A stretch of 64,000 bases of DNA from Symbiodinium sp. CCMP2592 (lineage: Eukaryota; Sar; Dinophyceae; Suessiales; Symbiodiniaceae). Below, one piece after another: positions 1 to 10,925 of this stretch (the first letter of the stretch is position 1; each line of letters starts with the position of its first letter). Under the pieces are notes generated by a model, which ran no database searches, was not told where the DNA came from, and saw nothing but the letters and a program-made list of their open reading frames with translations. A program made the translations under genes and the position numbers. The stretch spans positions 498,910-562,909 of the forward strand of contig CAJNDT010004669.1 in NCBI GenBank assembly GCA_905221615.1, in the 5' to 3' direction.

Positions 1-925
1 CAGTTGGGACGCCTTTAGACCTATTAGCCATTGCAAATTCCCGGCATTTCTGAGCGTGATGGCCTGCCACACTGCAGCGAAATGCCCAGCACCAGCTAAA
101 GGATCTGCATTTTCCGAAGCAGCGCACGATAGCGCACGTGTGGCATTTGGGGCTTCAGGGGTCTGTAAAGGATTTGGTCTGTGATTTGCGGCTTGCGGTC
201 GGAAATTGTGTGGTGGGCCCGAGAGGTGCTCTCGAAGCATGAGCGCGCAAAACTACTTGTGCAGCCAGTTTCAAATTCTTGCCACCTTCTTGTTTTTTGA
301 AGCACATGCCGCCAACCCTTCTGCAGAAGAGGTCCGTGCAATGACGAGAACGGGAAACTGGAGTGTAGAAACTCACTTCGTGTTCTGCCAAGACAGTGCA
401 GACCTAGCTTGCAGAAGGACAGTGTGCACTGCTCTGTCAATCAGACTCACTGGCCGAGGTTGTAGGTACTGCGCCGCTCGTGCCACTTCTCCCAGCTGTA
501 AGCGGGGCTGTGGGAGGTACATTTAAGCATCGGCAAGTCCCTTCACACTCGCGTCCTTTGAAGTGGGTCTTCCAGCAGTGCTTGCAGAAGTTGGACCACG
601 CGAAGCAATAATCTATTCGCTGAACAAGGCTGGGCGCGGCTTCTGCCCAATTACTCTGAGCAGTCTTTGGCTTGACTGAGGCATTGTTGCGGTGTTGAGT
701 TGATGAAATGTCAATGAGGGATGCAGAGACTGCCCTAAGCCCTAAACCCTAGATACGTGGTGCCACACTGGGAAGCTCTAAGCACATGTTGTACAAGCCA
801 CCTGCCCGGTCTCGAAGCAGTCAGTTATGTCTAGATGCTGGGCCAGTTTTCAAACGCACATGTGGCCCACTAAGCCTTAAACCAAGAATCCCAAACCGCC
901 TCAGGCATCAAGCTTTGCAAAGCCA
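1..925. other. Gene-free stretch, no recognised feature
   Basis: No open frame here has recognisable domain content. The frames of about 100 codons overlap on both strands and look like chance. A short telomere-like run (CCCTAAGCCCTAAACCCTAG) lies near 738-750. I see no RNA gene. It is probably intron or spacer upstream of the cyclase exons. Confidence 0.5.
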
Positions 926-1024
926 AGCTCTTACCTTCGGTTAGTAGGGAATGGAGGAATGGGGTGCACCTATAACTACTATCACTACCATTCTCCCATT
1001 CCCTACTACCTAAAGGTAAGAGCT
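926..1024. repeat. Hairpin element, family F (intact copy)
   Basis: About 99 bp with long imperfect terminal inverted repeats. The left end reads AGCTCTTACCTTCGGTTAGT and the right end is its near reverse complement, ending GGTAAGAGCT. The arms continue through GGGAATGGAGGAATGG and its complement. It has no coding capacity, so it is MITE-like. A second copy, in the opposite orientation, is split between 16378-16436 and 61905-61953. Confidence 0.8.
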
Positions 1025-1849
1025 GCGAAGGAGAGACAAGGATCGGTCCTTCCACTTCTCCTTGCGGGATGCTCGCGAGGCGGTGAAGGGCCGCCGCTAC
1101 CGCTGCGGCTACTACCTTTCTTCTTCTTCTTCTTCTTACTACTGCTACTACTACTACTACTACTGCTACTACTCTTGTTGTTATTCTTATTTTTGTTACT
1201 ACTGCTCGGGCTTATTGGGGTTAGGGCTTGGGATTAGGATTAAGGGCTCGCCTTTTTAGGTTGAAGTGTTTGCGGTGTAGGCTGTTGCATCGGGCCAAGT
1301 GTCCCCTGAACCCTAGACCCCGAACCCCAGTGGCACGGAACTGGGTTACGGGATCGGGTCTGGGTGTTGTAGGGTTTTACTGAAATTGATTGCAGGCGTG
1401 GTTGCAGAGTCCCGGACTTCCGAAACCAGTCGTTGTTTGCCCGTGAATCTCAGCAGCATCACGGCACAACCAGTCTTAGCTGTTTGCTGTTCAAGCCATC
1501 ACCCGAGCACTTGCTGCTTAAACCTGTAACCACGAGCCAGAAATCGAATTCCCAGCTGGACCCTAGAAAACCTACCTTTTTAGGGTTCCTTATTGTGGAT
1601 TCCTTATATAAGTCCTCAAAAAGGTAGGTTCTTGGGGCTTAAGGTAGAAGACCCGAAACCCTTCCAGATGAGCAGGGCTGGGCGCCTGGCCCGACCCCCC
1701 GGCGTCATGCTGCCTCAAAACCTCTGTTCCTTCGGATTCTGTCAGTCCCAACAACACAGGTCTGTTGGCACCTGTCAGTCAGACAAGAGCACTTGATGCC
1801 TTCAATACAGGCCCAGTAAAGTTTCTTTGGACTTACATAAGCTTCATAC
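1025..1849. other. Gene-free stretch with degenerate telomere-like repeats
   Basis: Apart from the microsatellite at 1111-1203 this holds fragments such as GGGGTTAGGGCTTGGGATTAGG (about 1208-1230) and CCCTGAACCCTAGACCCC (about 1303). A hairpin-like pair built on AAAACCTACCTTTTTAGGG and its complement lies near 1568-1632. No gene is supported. Confidence 0.5.
1111..1203. repeat. Trinucleotide microsatellite (TTC / TAC-TGC)
   Basis: A run of TTC units passes into ACT/GCT triplets. It creates Leu- and Tyr-rich open frames (959-1237, 1062-1259) that are not genes. Confidence 0.85.
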
Positions 1850-1966
1850 GGTAGTTTCCGAAAATAGGGGACCCCAACACAGTACCCTAAAAATAGTAGG
1901 ATCCATATTAATAGGACCCCAATAAAACTTTAAAATAAGGTACATCTAATTTTCGGAAACTCCCAT
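1850..1966. repeat. Hairpin element, family A copy 1
   Basis: The ends are AGTTTCCGAAAAT on the left and ATTTTCGGAAACTCCC on the right, an inverted repeat. The interior is AT-rich with GGACCCC, TAGGATCC and AATAAGGTAC blocks shared by the four other family A copies (3636, 9151, 10824, 62374). Non-coding and about 117 bp. Confidence 0.85.
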
Positions 1967-2103
1967 ATGAAAGAAGCACGGCAATTCCTCTGCACGGCAG
2001 GGACGTTGGAGAGAATGCCACCCTCTGGCACAAACGGATGCCACAGCGGAAGATCCTGATCACGACTGGGAATCCAACTGCTACCAGGCATCTGGGCTTG
2101 GAG

Positions 2104-2129
2104 GTATTATATATATATATACATATATG

Positions 2130-2160
<31 letters not shown>
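2104..2160. repeat. TA and GA dinucleotide microsatellite
   Basis: Alternating TA (about 2107-2131) passes directly into a GA run (about 2132-2160). Confidence 0.9.
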
Positions 2161-2373
2161 CATATATAACGAGTGTGTCATACATAGATGTTTTCTCTTT
2201 GGTCGTCTCGGCTTGGCATGTTGACAGTGAGGTTAGCGTGATCGCAAAAACTCTTTAGACGCGAAACATCAGAACTGCGGGAAGCCTCCTGCCATGCCAG
2301 GCCACCACTCACACGATCTACCTGGATGATACGCTACAGTGGACCTTCGGCCGAGACAGTTGTCAGCATCGGT

Positions 2374-2488
2374 ACTATAGGGGTAATGAAATAAGAATTA
2401 CCAGGTAATTACCAACACTATTTTGAAGGTCTCCTTTTTATAGTATAACGGGCCCAAAACCCTATTCTAATTATAAAGGCCCCTACAT
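2374..2488. repeat. Hairpin element, family B copy 1
   Basis: The family B signature is an ACTATAGGGG-type left end, the block AATTACCAACACTATTTT, a central GGGCCCAAAACCCTATTCTA block and a right end TTATAAAGGCCCCTACAT. The left end of this copy is degraded compared with the copy at 5964. Confidence 0.75.
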
Positions 2489-3237
2489 TTCCGCCCAATG
2501 CAAGACCCTTCAAACACTACCCACCACAACGGGTCGGGAGGGTTTCATGAAGTTGATGCTTCTGGGTGGTGAGACACCACCCTAGGACCGCCAGATTGGG
2601 CTGCAGGTTTCTGACGTGTAGTGTGGAAGGCGAAAAGCCGCTGACCAACCTGCATCTCTGAGGCTCGTAGTGGTTTCCACACCTGCAGCTGTCAGAAGCT
2701 GAGTTTGAGTTGTGGAGGCACTCTTCGACTGTGGGAGGATGCATGACTGTACATGCTAGGCGGCAGGGCACAGAAGCAAATATCCCATCCCAGGGCGCCG
2801 GCAACCTGCCATCCCTGCCCAATGCGCATACGCACCTTCACGCACAACTGCCCCAGCCTCCACGCAAGCCCAATATCCGTCACACCAAAGCCACCCAAGA
2901 ATTCCAACGCCCAAGCCGGAAGAGCCCTGGAGACGCTCTAGACAGATATAATATACTATAATGCACTAGGTTAGTAGTAACATACCATCATGTACTTAAC
3001 ATACTACCACCATGGATGTTCAGAACGAAACTCGAAGACGAGGCCTTCAGCAAGTTCCACGTGGACAAAGCCCGGGGCTCACGACTCCAGGTCGGTCGTC
3101 CGCTTGAGTTCAGCTGGGAAGGGTCAGAAGGCGTGCAACAGCGTGAATGTAGTATACGGTTCCTTTAAAGGGGCCTCTAAGGATTACTATAAGGGATCTA
3201 TAAGGATACCATACTATAGGGGCCTAAATACCCATAA
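2489..3237. other. Gene-free stretch
   Basis: No convincing coding region. Small open frames overlap on both strands around 2517-2961 and show no domain. From about 3150 the sequence becomes a mosaic of GGGGCC, TATAAGG and TTCCTTT blocks related to hairpin families B and G. Confidence 0.45.
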
Positions 3238-3317
3238 GCTCCATAATAGTTCCTTTTGGGGGTTACCTTATAGGATTCTAAACATGAGCCCCGAAAAGGA
3301 ACTACTATGGAGCCTCT
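3238..3317. repeat. Hairpin element, family G copy 1
   Basis: Inverted arms CTCCATAATAGTTCCTTTT and GAAAAGGAACTACTATGGAG surround a loop with GGGGGTTACCTTATAGG. A related copy lies at 9992-10061. Family B-like blocks follow directly (3318-3380). Confidence 0.75.
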
Positions 3318-3395
3318 AGGTAGTTACCAATGCTATTTCGGGAGCTCCTTATGACAGTTATAGTATGATATACCCCGAAGCCCTGCTCTTAGCCC

Positions 3396-3500
3396 AGACC
3401 CCCGGGAGGATCTAGAAAGTAGATCCCCTAATTTGGGGCCCTTTACTACTAAGGGTACTTTACAGGAACCCCCATTAAGGGATCTACTTTTCGGATCCTC
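3396..3500. repeat. Hairpin element, family C copy 1
   Basis: The terminal inverted repeat is GACCCCCGGGAGGATCTAG against GGATCCTCCCGCGGGTGTG, with the inner arms AAGTAGATCCC and GGGATCTACTTTT. The second copy at 7293-7411 keeps the right end more exactly (GGATCCTCCGGGGGTCT). Confidence 0.85.
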
Positions 3501-3635
3501 CCGCGGGTGTGAGAAGGCCCTTAAGGTACGGCTTTACCACAGACGTCCTCGCAAGGCTCCCCTGCTGCTATGGACGTTCGCGCATGTATCCGTTCTCCCT
3601 GAGATGTCCCAGACCGTGGTCAGCCCAACTATAAG

Positions 3636-3736
3636 GAAGTTTCCGAAAAGTAGGGTACCTTATTTTGGGGTCCTTGTACCAAGAATCCTACTATTTAGAG
3701 TACTATATTAGGGTCCCCTATGTTCGGAAACTCCCA
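3636..3736. repeat. Hairpin element, family A copy 2
   Basis: The left end is GAAGTTTCCGAAAAGTAGGG and the right end TGTTCGGAAACTCCC. The interior holds TACCTTATTTTGGGGTCCTT, shared with copies 3 and 5. Confidence 0.85.
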
Positions 3737-3949
3737 GAACAGCCACTACCGCAAAGAGCCGAAAAAGAACAGACCTCGAGACTCGTCCACCGCTCCCCTT
3801 CAACGCACTTTGTCGCCGCCATTCCATTCATTCAGGCCACCCGGGCCTCTTAGGAGCCTTGAAGAAAGGTCTTTGTTGCAGTCGTATCTGCGTTGTGTTC
3901 ATGGTAGCACTGCAAATCACACCGTAATGATCAGAAGCCCGCAAATCTT

Positions 3950-4010
3950 GACCTAAACCCTAAACCCTACATCCCATACCCTAAACCCCAAATCCTAAAC
4001 CTTCAATACC
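3950..4010. repeat. Telomere-like CCCTAAA repeats
   Basis: Degenerate CCCTAAA units (CCTAAACCCTAAACCC, CCCTAAACCCC and others). The plant/dinoflagellate telomere unit is TTTAGGG. Interstitial copies like this recur through the window. Confidence 0.8.
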
Positions 4011-4387
4011 CCGAGAGTGACTGTCGCCAAGGCGATCCAAGTGGAACTTGAGGCAGAGCCATACAGTTGATGGTTTTGACATGCCTCATTGAATCATTTC
4101 CTGAAGCTGTGGGAATATTATTTGTTTTTTGTCATATGTACGCCGTGCAGACTTTTCCATCATTCACAGTGCACGGCTGGAGGATTTCGGAAGCAAAGGT
4201 TTTCCTGTCTGAACTGGCTTCAAGTGGTCTGCCGTCTCGGTCCAGCAGGTTTTGCTTGGGCTGTTGAGAAACTCAGTGTCTTCTGGTTGCAAGAAATGCA
4301 GGAACCGATGTACAGACAGGGTTATCATGCACCAGCAGGGCACCGGCTAAAGCAGCAGCATCGGTCTTGGTGATGAAGTGAACTGGG

Positions 4388-4413
4388 ACCCTAAACCCTA
4401 AACCCTAAACCCT
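4388..4413. repeat. Telomere-like CCCTAAA repeats
   Basis: Three to four nearly perfect CCCTAAA units end directly at the left terminus of the family D hairpin (4414), so the hairpin may have inserted into the repeat. Confidence 0.85.
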
Positions 4414-4547
4414 ACTTGGAGGGTCGGGGGACTTAGTAAGTAGGCAGTAGGTAGACTTATAAGTACCCTAAAGCGGACCCTAATTGGGGTTATGGTACTT
4501 ATAAGTCCCTAAAATAACCAGTTACTAAGTCCCCCGACCCTCCAAGT
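4414..4547. repeat. Hairpin element, family D
   Basis: About 134 bp. A near-perfect inverted repeat of about 25 bp at each end starts ACTTGGAGGGTCGGGGGACT on the left and is mirrored by AGTCCCCCGACCCTCCAAGT on the right. The inner arms (ACTTATAAGTACC and GGTACTTATAAGT) pair too. It is the best preserved hairpin in the window and the only copy of this family seen. Confidence 0.9.
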
Positions 4548-5963
4548 AAGAAGCATCCAGTCAGACGGGATTCCACCGCCGTTCAGATCTTAGTTCCTGT
4601 GTGCAGCACCACTCCGATCCCGAAGGCATCTTGTTTCGGCCCCTGAACCCCAAACCCCCAAATCCTAGAGCATTTCAGCTTGGGTGCGGTTCGCAAGAAG
4701 AGCTTGAACGCAAAGCCCCTTACGGCCCCACACCCCCAAAGAATCTCCACCCCCCCCCCCCATCATCTTTGCAGGTGAAGAGAGAGCACCATGAAGCCGA
4801 AGGTAAGCAGTGGTCGTTCTGGCTTGTCGCCCGGGGATTCGGAATCCCACGCTTCTAAGCTAGCCTGAAGCCATCGAAGCCACAGAAGCCATAGAGATAA
4901 AGAGCCTTGGTGATGAATTAGAGTAAGAATGGGGTATATCCTATTGCAAGTACAACTTTCTTAGGCTTAAGGGACTGTAAGGGGGATTGGGCTCTTCAAC
5001 CTCAGTTGGCGGTATCTGCAATTGCTGGGTGCCTTTTGCCGGTATCATGTTCCCATTGACAGCTCGGCCGACTTGCTTCAGAACCCTTGAAATTGAAACG
5101 GGTCATCCATTCTAGAGCCCATAACGATGTAAGGCGCCCTGTCTCGTTGTGAAAGCTTGCCGAACTTGCCAGGGACACCCTTATTGAGAGCGCTTTTCTC
5201 GGTGTGCTCGCATCGGCGACTGCCTCAGGGTGGTTTCAGTTTCAGGTCGTAGGGTGTGAGCTGCTGAGATGCCTGGCCAAGGCACATGGTAAGCACCAGC
5301 CCCCAGGCAAAACCCTTGCCGCCATGACCAAGCCTGAGTGTTCCGAACAAGGTTCCACCCCAAAATCAGACAACAAGACTCTATGTGCTGCCAAGAGGTA
5401 CAAATTTTGGCCCTGAGTCGTTAAAAGCTGCTCCGATTCCATAGTCCCGTCTACGGAAGCTGTATGGACCGGGAAGCATGCTCTCCTTGTCAGAATACGG
5501 AGACATTGGACATCCAGTATGATAGGACACATGCAAGACACTTTTGCTCTGCCTTCCTGCTTGGATGTGGAGGAGCAACTGCGTGGCAATGACCCAAGCA
5601 TGGAGCATGTTGTCGCGTTTTTGCATTCCAGGGCGGTGATGTTCGATATCGAACATGACTCCATCCCAGCCACGGTCCGGATGCAAAAACGCGGCAACAC
5701 TCAGCATGCTCTCGTATCAGTTGTCCAGAACTGTTACGAAGCTCGGGTCCCCAGAAAAGGCCTAGCCCTCGAAACCACCAGAACCGACAACCCAAAGGCC
5801 CTAAGAAAGCCAAAGAACGAACGAAGGCCCCCCAAATCGCCACCAAAAACTGAAGAAGCCCTCAGTTCCTTGTGCAGGCGGTCGTGGTGATCATGGGTCT
5901 GGGCAGCAGCCTTAGAGTTCCCTCGTCTCGAGGAAAAATGTGTAGAGCAGGGGGGCCCCTTTC
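4548..5963. other. Gene-free stretch
   Basis: About 1.4 kb without a recognisable gene. Overlapping open frames on both strands (up to 152 codons on the minus strand at 5242-5700) show no domain and look like chance. A C-run lies at about 4750-4761. Confidence 0.45.
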
Positions 5964-6073
5964 TAACATAGGGGCCTTAATAATTACCTATACTATTTTG
6001 GGGGGTTCCCTATTATAACAATAGTATTATGGGGCCCCAAAACCCTATTCTAATTATTAAGGCCCCTATATTA
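5964..6073. repeat. Hairpin element, family B copy 2 (best preserved)
   Basis: The left end TAACATAGGGGCCTTAATAA is mirrored by TTATTAAGGCCCCTATATTA on the right. The interior AATTACCTATACTATTTTGG and AAAACCCTATTCTAATTATT are the diagnostic family B blocks. About 110 bp, non-coding. Confidence 0.9.
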
Positions 6074-6250
6074 GGGTGTTCAGGTTTATGAGCGCTTCTC
6101 TGATTTCGGAGCCTTCTTAGGGAGAAGAGCGTTATCTCTAAAGCGCCCAAATACGGAGCTCGACAGTCATGCAGTAGTTCTTTGTGTAATATGAACTGTG
6201 ACAATATACTGTCAGTATATAGTACTGTAAACTCCCTCTGCAGAAAGCTT

Positions 6251-6285
6251 CCTAAACCCTAAACCCTCAACCCTAAACCCTAAAC
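6251..6285. repeat. Telomere-like CCCTAAA repeats
   Basis: About four CCCTAAA units, one changed to CCCTCAA. Confidence 0.85.
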
Positions 6286-6583
6286 TGCCGAGAGCGCCGC
6301 TGACCATTTGCATGGGCGCTCGAGGCTCCGACCGAGGCCCCCGGCCGAGCGTCCCGACAAGACGGTGAGGGAGGGTAAAGCCTCCCGGTATACGGGGACG
6401 GAAATCACTCGGCTACGCCTCACACAATACGGACGTCAGTCCGTTATAATGAGGACCCCTCCAAAAAGCCCACCCCCAGGCGGGGTCCAGGGCCTCCAGC
6501 GAGCAGAGAACAAGGACCCAGGGGCTTCCAGGCCGGTCCTAGGGGGGGCCCTGGGCAAAAATTGCAATTTTGCTTTTTTGGGG

Positions 6584-6772
6584 GTGCCCTGCCCTGCCCT
6601 GCCCTGCCCTGCCCTTGCCCTGCCCTGCCCTGCTCCTTGCTACCCTCGCGCGCTGTTCTGGTCGCCTGCCCTGTCCTGCCCTGCCCTTGCCCTGCCCTGC
6701 CCTGCCCTGCCCTGCCCTGCCCTGCCCCTGCCCCTGCCCCTGCCCTGCCCTGCCCTGCCCTCCCTCCCCTCG
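6584..6772. repeat. CCCTG pentanucleotide minisatellite
   Basis: Tandem CCCTG units, some lengthened to CCCTTG or CCCCTG, are interrupted at 6630-6666 by unique sequence. They give Pro/Ala/Cys-rich open frames on both strands (6308-7008 region) that are not genes. Confidence 0.9.
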
Positions 6773-7026
6773 CCTGGTTCCTGACCTACTCCTTGCCCTG
6801 TCCTACCTTGTTCACACTTCGAGCACCCCTTACAGGGCGCGAGATGCAAGCTGTTTGTTGGAAACCCTTGCTTTACGTCGAGCGGCCGGAACAGGCCGCG
6901 AGGACCCACAACCCGACAGAAACCATTTCGGTTGTGATTTCTAGAGAAATATTATTGTTTACATGTCAAGCTGCGAAAGGAAGCAGAGAGCAAGAAAGCC
7001 CCCCTTGAGGGGGGTTTGGGGGGTGA

Positions 7027-7183
7027 ACCCTAAACCCTTATTGAGAATAGTTGGGGTGGTTGGGGCGGGACTACATGCTGACGCGGTGCGCCCCCTATTC
7101 CTAAAGTAAAAAGCGCACCCACCGCGCGCATACTGTTACACACCCTAAACCCTAAACCTTAAACCCTAAACCCTAAACCCTAC
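7027..7183. repeat. Telomere-like CCCTAAA repeats
   Basis: A short block lies at about 7027-7040 and a longer one at 7142-7183 with five to six units, one changed to CCTTAAA. Confidence 0.85.
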
Positions 7184-7292
7184 CAGTTACGAGCTGCTGG
7201 GTCTTGCGCCCACTCCGCGGGCTGAGCAAGCTGATGCGTCGGTCGGGGCCCTGGACGTGGGCGCGTGGCTTCCGGCAGCTGAGTTCACTAAG

Positions 7293-7411
7293 CAGACCCC
7301 CGGGAGGATCTAGCAAGTAGATGCCCTAATTTGGGGCCCTATACTAATTGCTCAGGGCACTTTATAGGAATCCCATGAAAGGGATCTACTTTTTGGATCC
7401 TCCGGGGGTCT
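7293..7411. repeat. Hairpin element, family C copy 2
   Basis: The termini AGACCCCCGGGAGGATC and GGATCCTCCGGGGGTCT are almost exact reverse complements. The inner block AAGTAGATGCCCTAATTTGG is shared with copy 1 at 3396. Confidence 0.9.
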
Positions 7412-7449
7412 GGGTAAGTAGTTCTCAGGGCTGCCGGCTCTTAGCTCAT

Positions 7450-7552
7450 TCCCAGAGACGCCAACAGCCCTTAATCAAGGACTATATTTTAAATCGTCGT
7501 AGGATCCCTTTAAGGCACTGTCCTTAATTGAGGGATATCGGAGTCGCTGGGT
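7450..7552. repeat. Hairpin element, family H (imperfect)
   Basis: The arms CCCTTAATCAAGGAC and GTCCTTAATTGAGGG are inverted. Outside them CCCAGAGACGCC pairs imperfectly with GGAGTCGCTGGG. One copy only. Confidence 0.6.
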
Positions 7553-7609
7553 GGGCTGGAAGGCAGGGATCTAGAACGTGCCTAAAGGTGAACTCGATTG
7601 TTGGCGCAG

Positions 7610-7640
<31 letters not shown>
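7610..7640. repeat. CT dinucleotide microsatellite
   Basis: About 15 CT units in a row. Confidence 0.9.
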
Positions 7641-7644
<4 letters not shown>

Positions 7645-7861
7645 GCTTGGAATGGACAGTGACTCATGACGATTCAACCCGCCTCCCACAAAACACACAT
7701 GTATCCAGTGTACATCTTGCGGTTTCCACTGCTTCAGCTTGTACGTTTGCTGTTCTGTTCTGATGAGTCCTGTAGAAGCCTGGGCCGATCAATGGAAGCC
7801 CTGTGGAACAGCACTTGCTCATTCAAGCCAGTGCGCGAGAGTTCCAGAAAGTGCAGGTAGC

Positions 7862-7964
7862 CAGAGAGCCCACTACCTTTAATAAAGGAATATAAACCTG
7901 AAGTCCTCATATGAAGTCCCCCACCATAATGTGAGGTGTATTCCTTAATTAGTGGGCTCTCTGG
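7862..7964. repeat. Hairpin element, family E
   Basis: The terminal inverted repeat is CAGAGAGCCCACTA on the left and TAGTGGGCTCTCTG on the right. The inner arms ATAAAGGAATA and TATTCCTTAAT pair further. About 103 bp, a single copy. Confidence 0.85.
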
Positions 7965-8116
7965 GCAGGATCAGGCCTACAACATCGAACCCCCAAACCC
8001 CGAACCCTTTCTTCGTCCGCAAGCGAGGCTCACCCAACTTGACTTCGCCCACGACTCCGAGGAGTGTAGCCCTCAGACCTCAGATCCGACAATTCAAAAC
8101 GCTTGAGGCTAAGGAT

Positions 8117-8210
8117 TTACTATAGGCGCCTGAAGAATTACCAATACTTTTTTTGGAGGGCTCCTTTGTATACGTATAGTATAATGGGCCCCCAAAACCC
8201 TATTAGAGGC
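8117..8210. repeat. Hairpin element, family B copy 3 (3' truncated)
   Basis: It has the left end TTACTATAGGCGCC, the AATTACCAATACTTTTTTTG block and GGGCCCCCAAAACCCTATTA, then stops before the usual AAGGCCCCTA terminus. Confidence 0.75.
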
Positions 8211-9150
8211 CAAGACTTTCATGTTAGCACTTGGTGCAAAGCCCATGTCGTTCAGGTTGTCCAGCGGCCCAGACATTCCAGTCTGAGAGACATTACATGT
8301 AGGAGCCCTTTCTCTCCTGGCTCCAAAGACAGCCTCAGAGGCTTGGATGAAGGCAGGTGGGATAAAGGATCCCTTATGTAAGGATCGTGGTCGGGGATTC
8401 CCCCCAGCTGCTCTCATCCCACCTTTGCAGCTTTTTGTATCCTGACAGTACTGTGAGGTCCTGAATCCCTATAGAAGACCATAAAGAGGAGGCTTCAAAG
8501 GAGCCCATAAAGGAACTCTAGGCCCTAAGCCCCTGCGCCAAAGCAGCCTGTAAAGAAACCCTAAGCCCGAACACCCAAGCACCGTAAAACCCGAAAGCCC
8601 GAAACCGAGCCCGTAGAAAGCTAAGATCACTTGCGACAATCCTAGGAGCCAAACCCTAACCCTTTAACCCCTAAACACCCTGAATGAACCACAAAACCCC
8701 TAAACCCCTCAGCCCCAAAGCCCCTCAAACCCCAAACCCAATACCCAGGTACATCCCCTCAACCAACAATAGGCCTCCCCTCAACTTTAAAGTCCAGTGC
8801 AGGAAGCTCGAGTAACCTCTTCAACCCGTAAACCCAGGTACACCCTAAACCCCAAACCCCCTAAACCGAAACCCTAAACCCTAAACCCAGGTACAGGAAG
8901 CTTCAAGATGGCGAGCCGAGCCACATCTGGGAGGTGGACTCACTGCCGGGAGCTCTCAGAGGGCTGCTCTTAGGGTGTTTTCTTCGTTGGTTTCTTTTTC
9001 CCAGTGGTCTTAGAGGGTAGGGTCTAGGTCTCAGATGTTTTAGTGTTCTTTGCTTTTACAATGCCAGGCAAAATACACGATCTTATCGTGTTGTGTATGG
9101 AGATGTTTTCAGTTTGCTGGGTCTTGTACCGCATCTTCATAGGGCAATAT
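8211..9150. other. Gene-free stretch rich in degenerate telomere-like repeats
   Basis: From about 8560 to 8893 the sequence is largely C/A-rich units such as CCCTAACCC, CCCCTAAAC and CCCTAAACCC. Two AGGTACA-containing sub-repeats occur, one ending CAGGAAGCTC and one CAGGAAGCTT (about 8795 and 8892). No gene is recognised. Confidence 0.6.
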
Positions 9151-9257
9151 GATAGTTTCCGAAAATTAGGGGTACCTTATTTTAGGTCCTTACAACAAGG
9201 ATCCTACCATGTAGGGTGCTACATTAGAGTCCCCTGTTTTTCGGAAACTCCCATATG
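9151..9257. repeat. Hairpin element, family A copy 3
   Basis: The left end is TAGTTTCCGAAAATTAGGGG and the right end TTTTTCGGAAACTCCC. An ATATGATA-like flank is present on both sides, possibly a target duplication. Confidence 0.85.
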
Positions 9258-10823
9258 ATAGGGGCTCTATAGGGCTGTACTACAGGGATGTCTGCAAGGG
9301 CTGCTGCTACTCTCAGGGTCCAAGGCTTTCGGGTTTCTACAGGGGCGCCGATTCTTTTCTGCAAGTTTCATAGGTATTATTCAGACTGGCTGGTATGTTT
9401 CCTCGTGACGGTGCCATGCAACTACGGCACACTTGCGGCCCTACCGAGGAAAGACGGCTTTTGGAGACTTTCTCGCAGCATTGAGGCACTCTCAGTTAAA
9501 GGGTGTAGGTATGGTTCAAGATTCAGGGTTGTCGTCATCAACATCCGACGTCCGTGATAATCATGGGCTTTTGCAGAAGATCCGCAGTCCTGTTTTCTGG
9601 CCGGCAGAGTGAGACTCAGCTTATGACGCCGCAAGTTCGCAGGTGTTCGCTCGCTTCGTACCCGACTCTGTGGTGCGACGTCTCATCACAGGGGACGACA
9701 AGGCATCGCGCCTGGCCCTTGGCGGTTGAGCTGTTGGGCTATGGGCCTCTTTGACTTAAGGCAAACGCAACTGAGACAGATTCTATGTTGCGGCCGTGTC
9801 ATCGGCCAAGCTTTCACAGGTATCGTGTTCGGTCTTGCGAAGTTCACTCTTACTGCAGCATACGGTCTTGTCATGGTGTTGCTTGCACAAAGTGAAAGGC
9901 ATCAATCGATGGTTGTGGGCAACATCCCAAAGGGCCCATCGCCCCACCTAATCTCGGAAAGCTGCATCTCCCTTAGCTGCCATCTCTACCCATAGGCCCC
10001 ATAGTAGTTGCTTTTGGGGATTACATTATGGAAGTCTAAATATGAACCCCCAAAAAGGGCCTGTGGGCAGGGCGTCCCCTTGTCTTTCTCTGCCCAGGTC
10101 TTCACGTGCTCAGGAAGAACGCCCTTGGCTCAAGGGTTCGAGTCGGACCGCGGCAGCTTTCAAGAAGGAATCCTGAGGTTAGACGTTCAGCATCTGCAAG
10201 TTCTTGATACTACCAGGCAGGCTTGGCATATAGAACCCAGCGAATATCAATAATATCAAACATGTTATAAAGATGTTAGATTTATTATGGTTCTAACGGT
10301 GGTAGAGATTGGGCTTTTTGGTGGGCTCCCTGACCGAGGTGTCGATCATGTTCTCGGACGTCCGAGTGCCCTGGCAGCAGTGGCCGTGGTTTCAACTTCG
10401 TCAGTTTCGGAGGTGCTAATCAGTGACGTGGAGGTCGGAACTCGGAACACTAACGATTGAGCTTTTCTTGTAGCCCGAATGAATATACTTCCAAAACACT
10501 GTTCCAATCATTAAGGCCCCTAAATTACATTGAGTAACGATGCCGGTTACCCAACTACCCCACCCCTCCTTCTTCCGAGGACTTCACGAGCATATCTGAA
10601 GAGCTCAAGCAGGACGGGAGTCGTGGTTTGTTGTCCTGGTTTCCTCCATTGACACCCTGAACCCCTTAACCCCTAAACCCCTAAACCCCTAAATCCCAAT
10701 CCCCAGCCCGAACCCGAAACCCTAAACCATCACACTTGCCGCGCGCCATGCCGTGCAGACAGGGCCACAGACCCATCGAGAGCAAGGCCTTGCAATGCCT
10801 CCATGTCTGTAGCTGAGCCAATG
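9258..10823. other. Gene-free stretch with scattered small repeats
   Basis: It includes family G copy 2 (9992-10061), a right-half fragment of family B (about 10480-10527, ending TTAAGGCCCCTAAATTA) and telomere-like repeats at about 10655-10735. A hydrophobic open frame at 9726-9995 has no recognisable domain and I do not call it a gene. Confidence 0.5.
9992..10061. repeat. Hairpin element, family G copy 2
   Basis: It resembles 3238-3317: CCCCATAGTAGTTGCTTTTG at the left, ATGAACCCCCAAAAAGGGCC at the right. The right arm is less complete than in copy 1. Confidence 0.65.
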
Positions 10824-10925
10824 TGGGAGTTTCCGAAAATAGGGGATCCTAATAGGGTACCCTAAATAGTCGGATCCTTATTATAAGGACCCCAAAATAA
10901 GGAGCCCCTAATGTTCGGAAACTCC
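10824..10925. repeat. Hairpin element, family A copy 4
   Basis: The left end is TGGGAGTTTCCGAAAATAGG and the right end GTTCGGAAACTCCC. It is flanked by near-identical 21-bp direct repeats (CATGTCTGTAGCTGAGCC at 10802 and CATGTCTGGAGCTGAGCA at 10926). Confidence 0.85.

Noticed and set aside
959..1259. Leu/Tyr-rich open frames
   Set aside because: Produced by the TTC/TAC microsatellite; no start context or domain.
6308..7008. Pro/Ala/Cys-rich open frames on both strands
   Set aside because: Translations of the CCCTG minisatellite in all frames.
9726..9995. Hydrophobic open frame that could be a membrane segment of the cyclase
   Set aside because: No family motif, no splice-phase support and far from the identified exons.
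10125..10134. TTGGCTCAAG, the last 10 bases of the dinoflagellate spliced leader
   Set aside because: The upstream part of the leader is missing, so a chance match; no retroposed mRNA follows.
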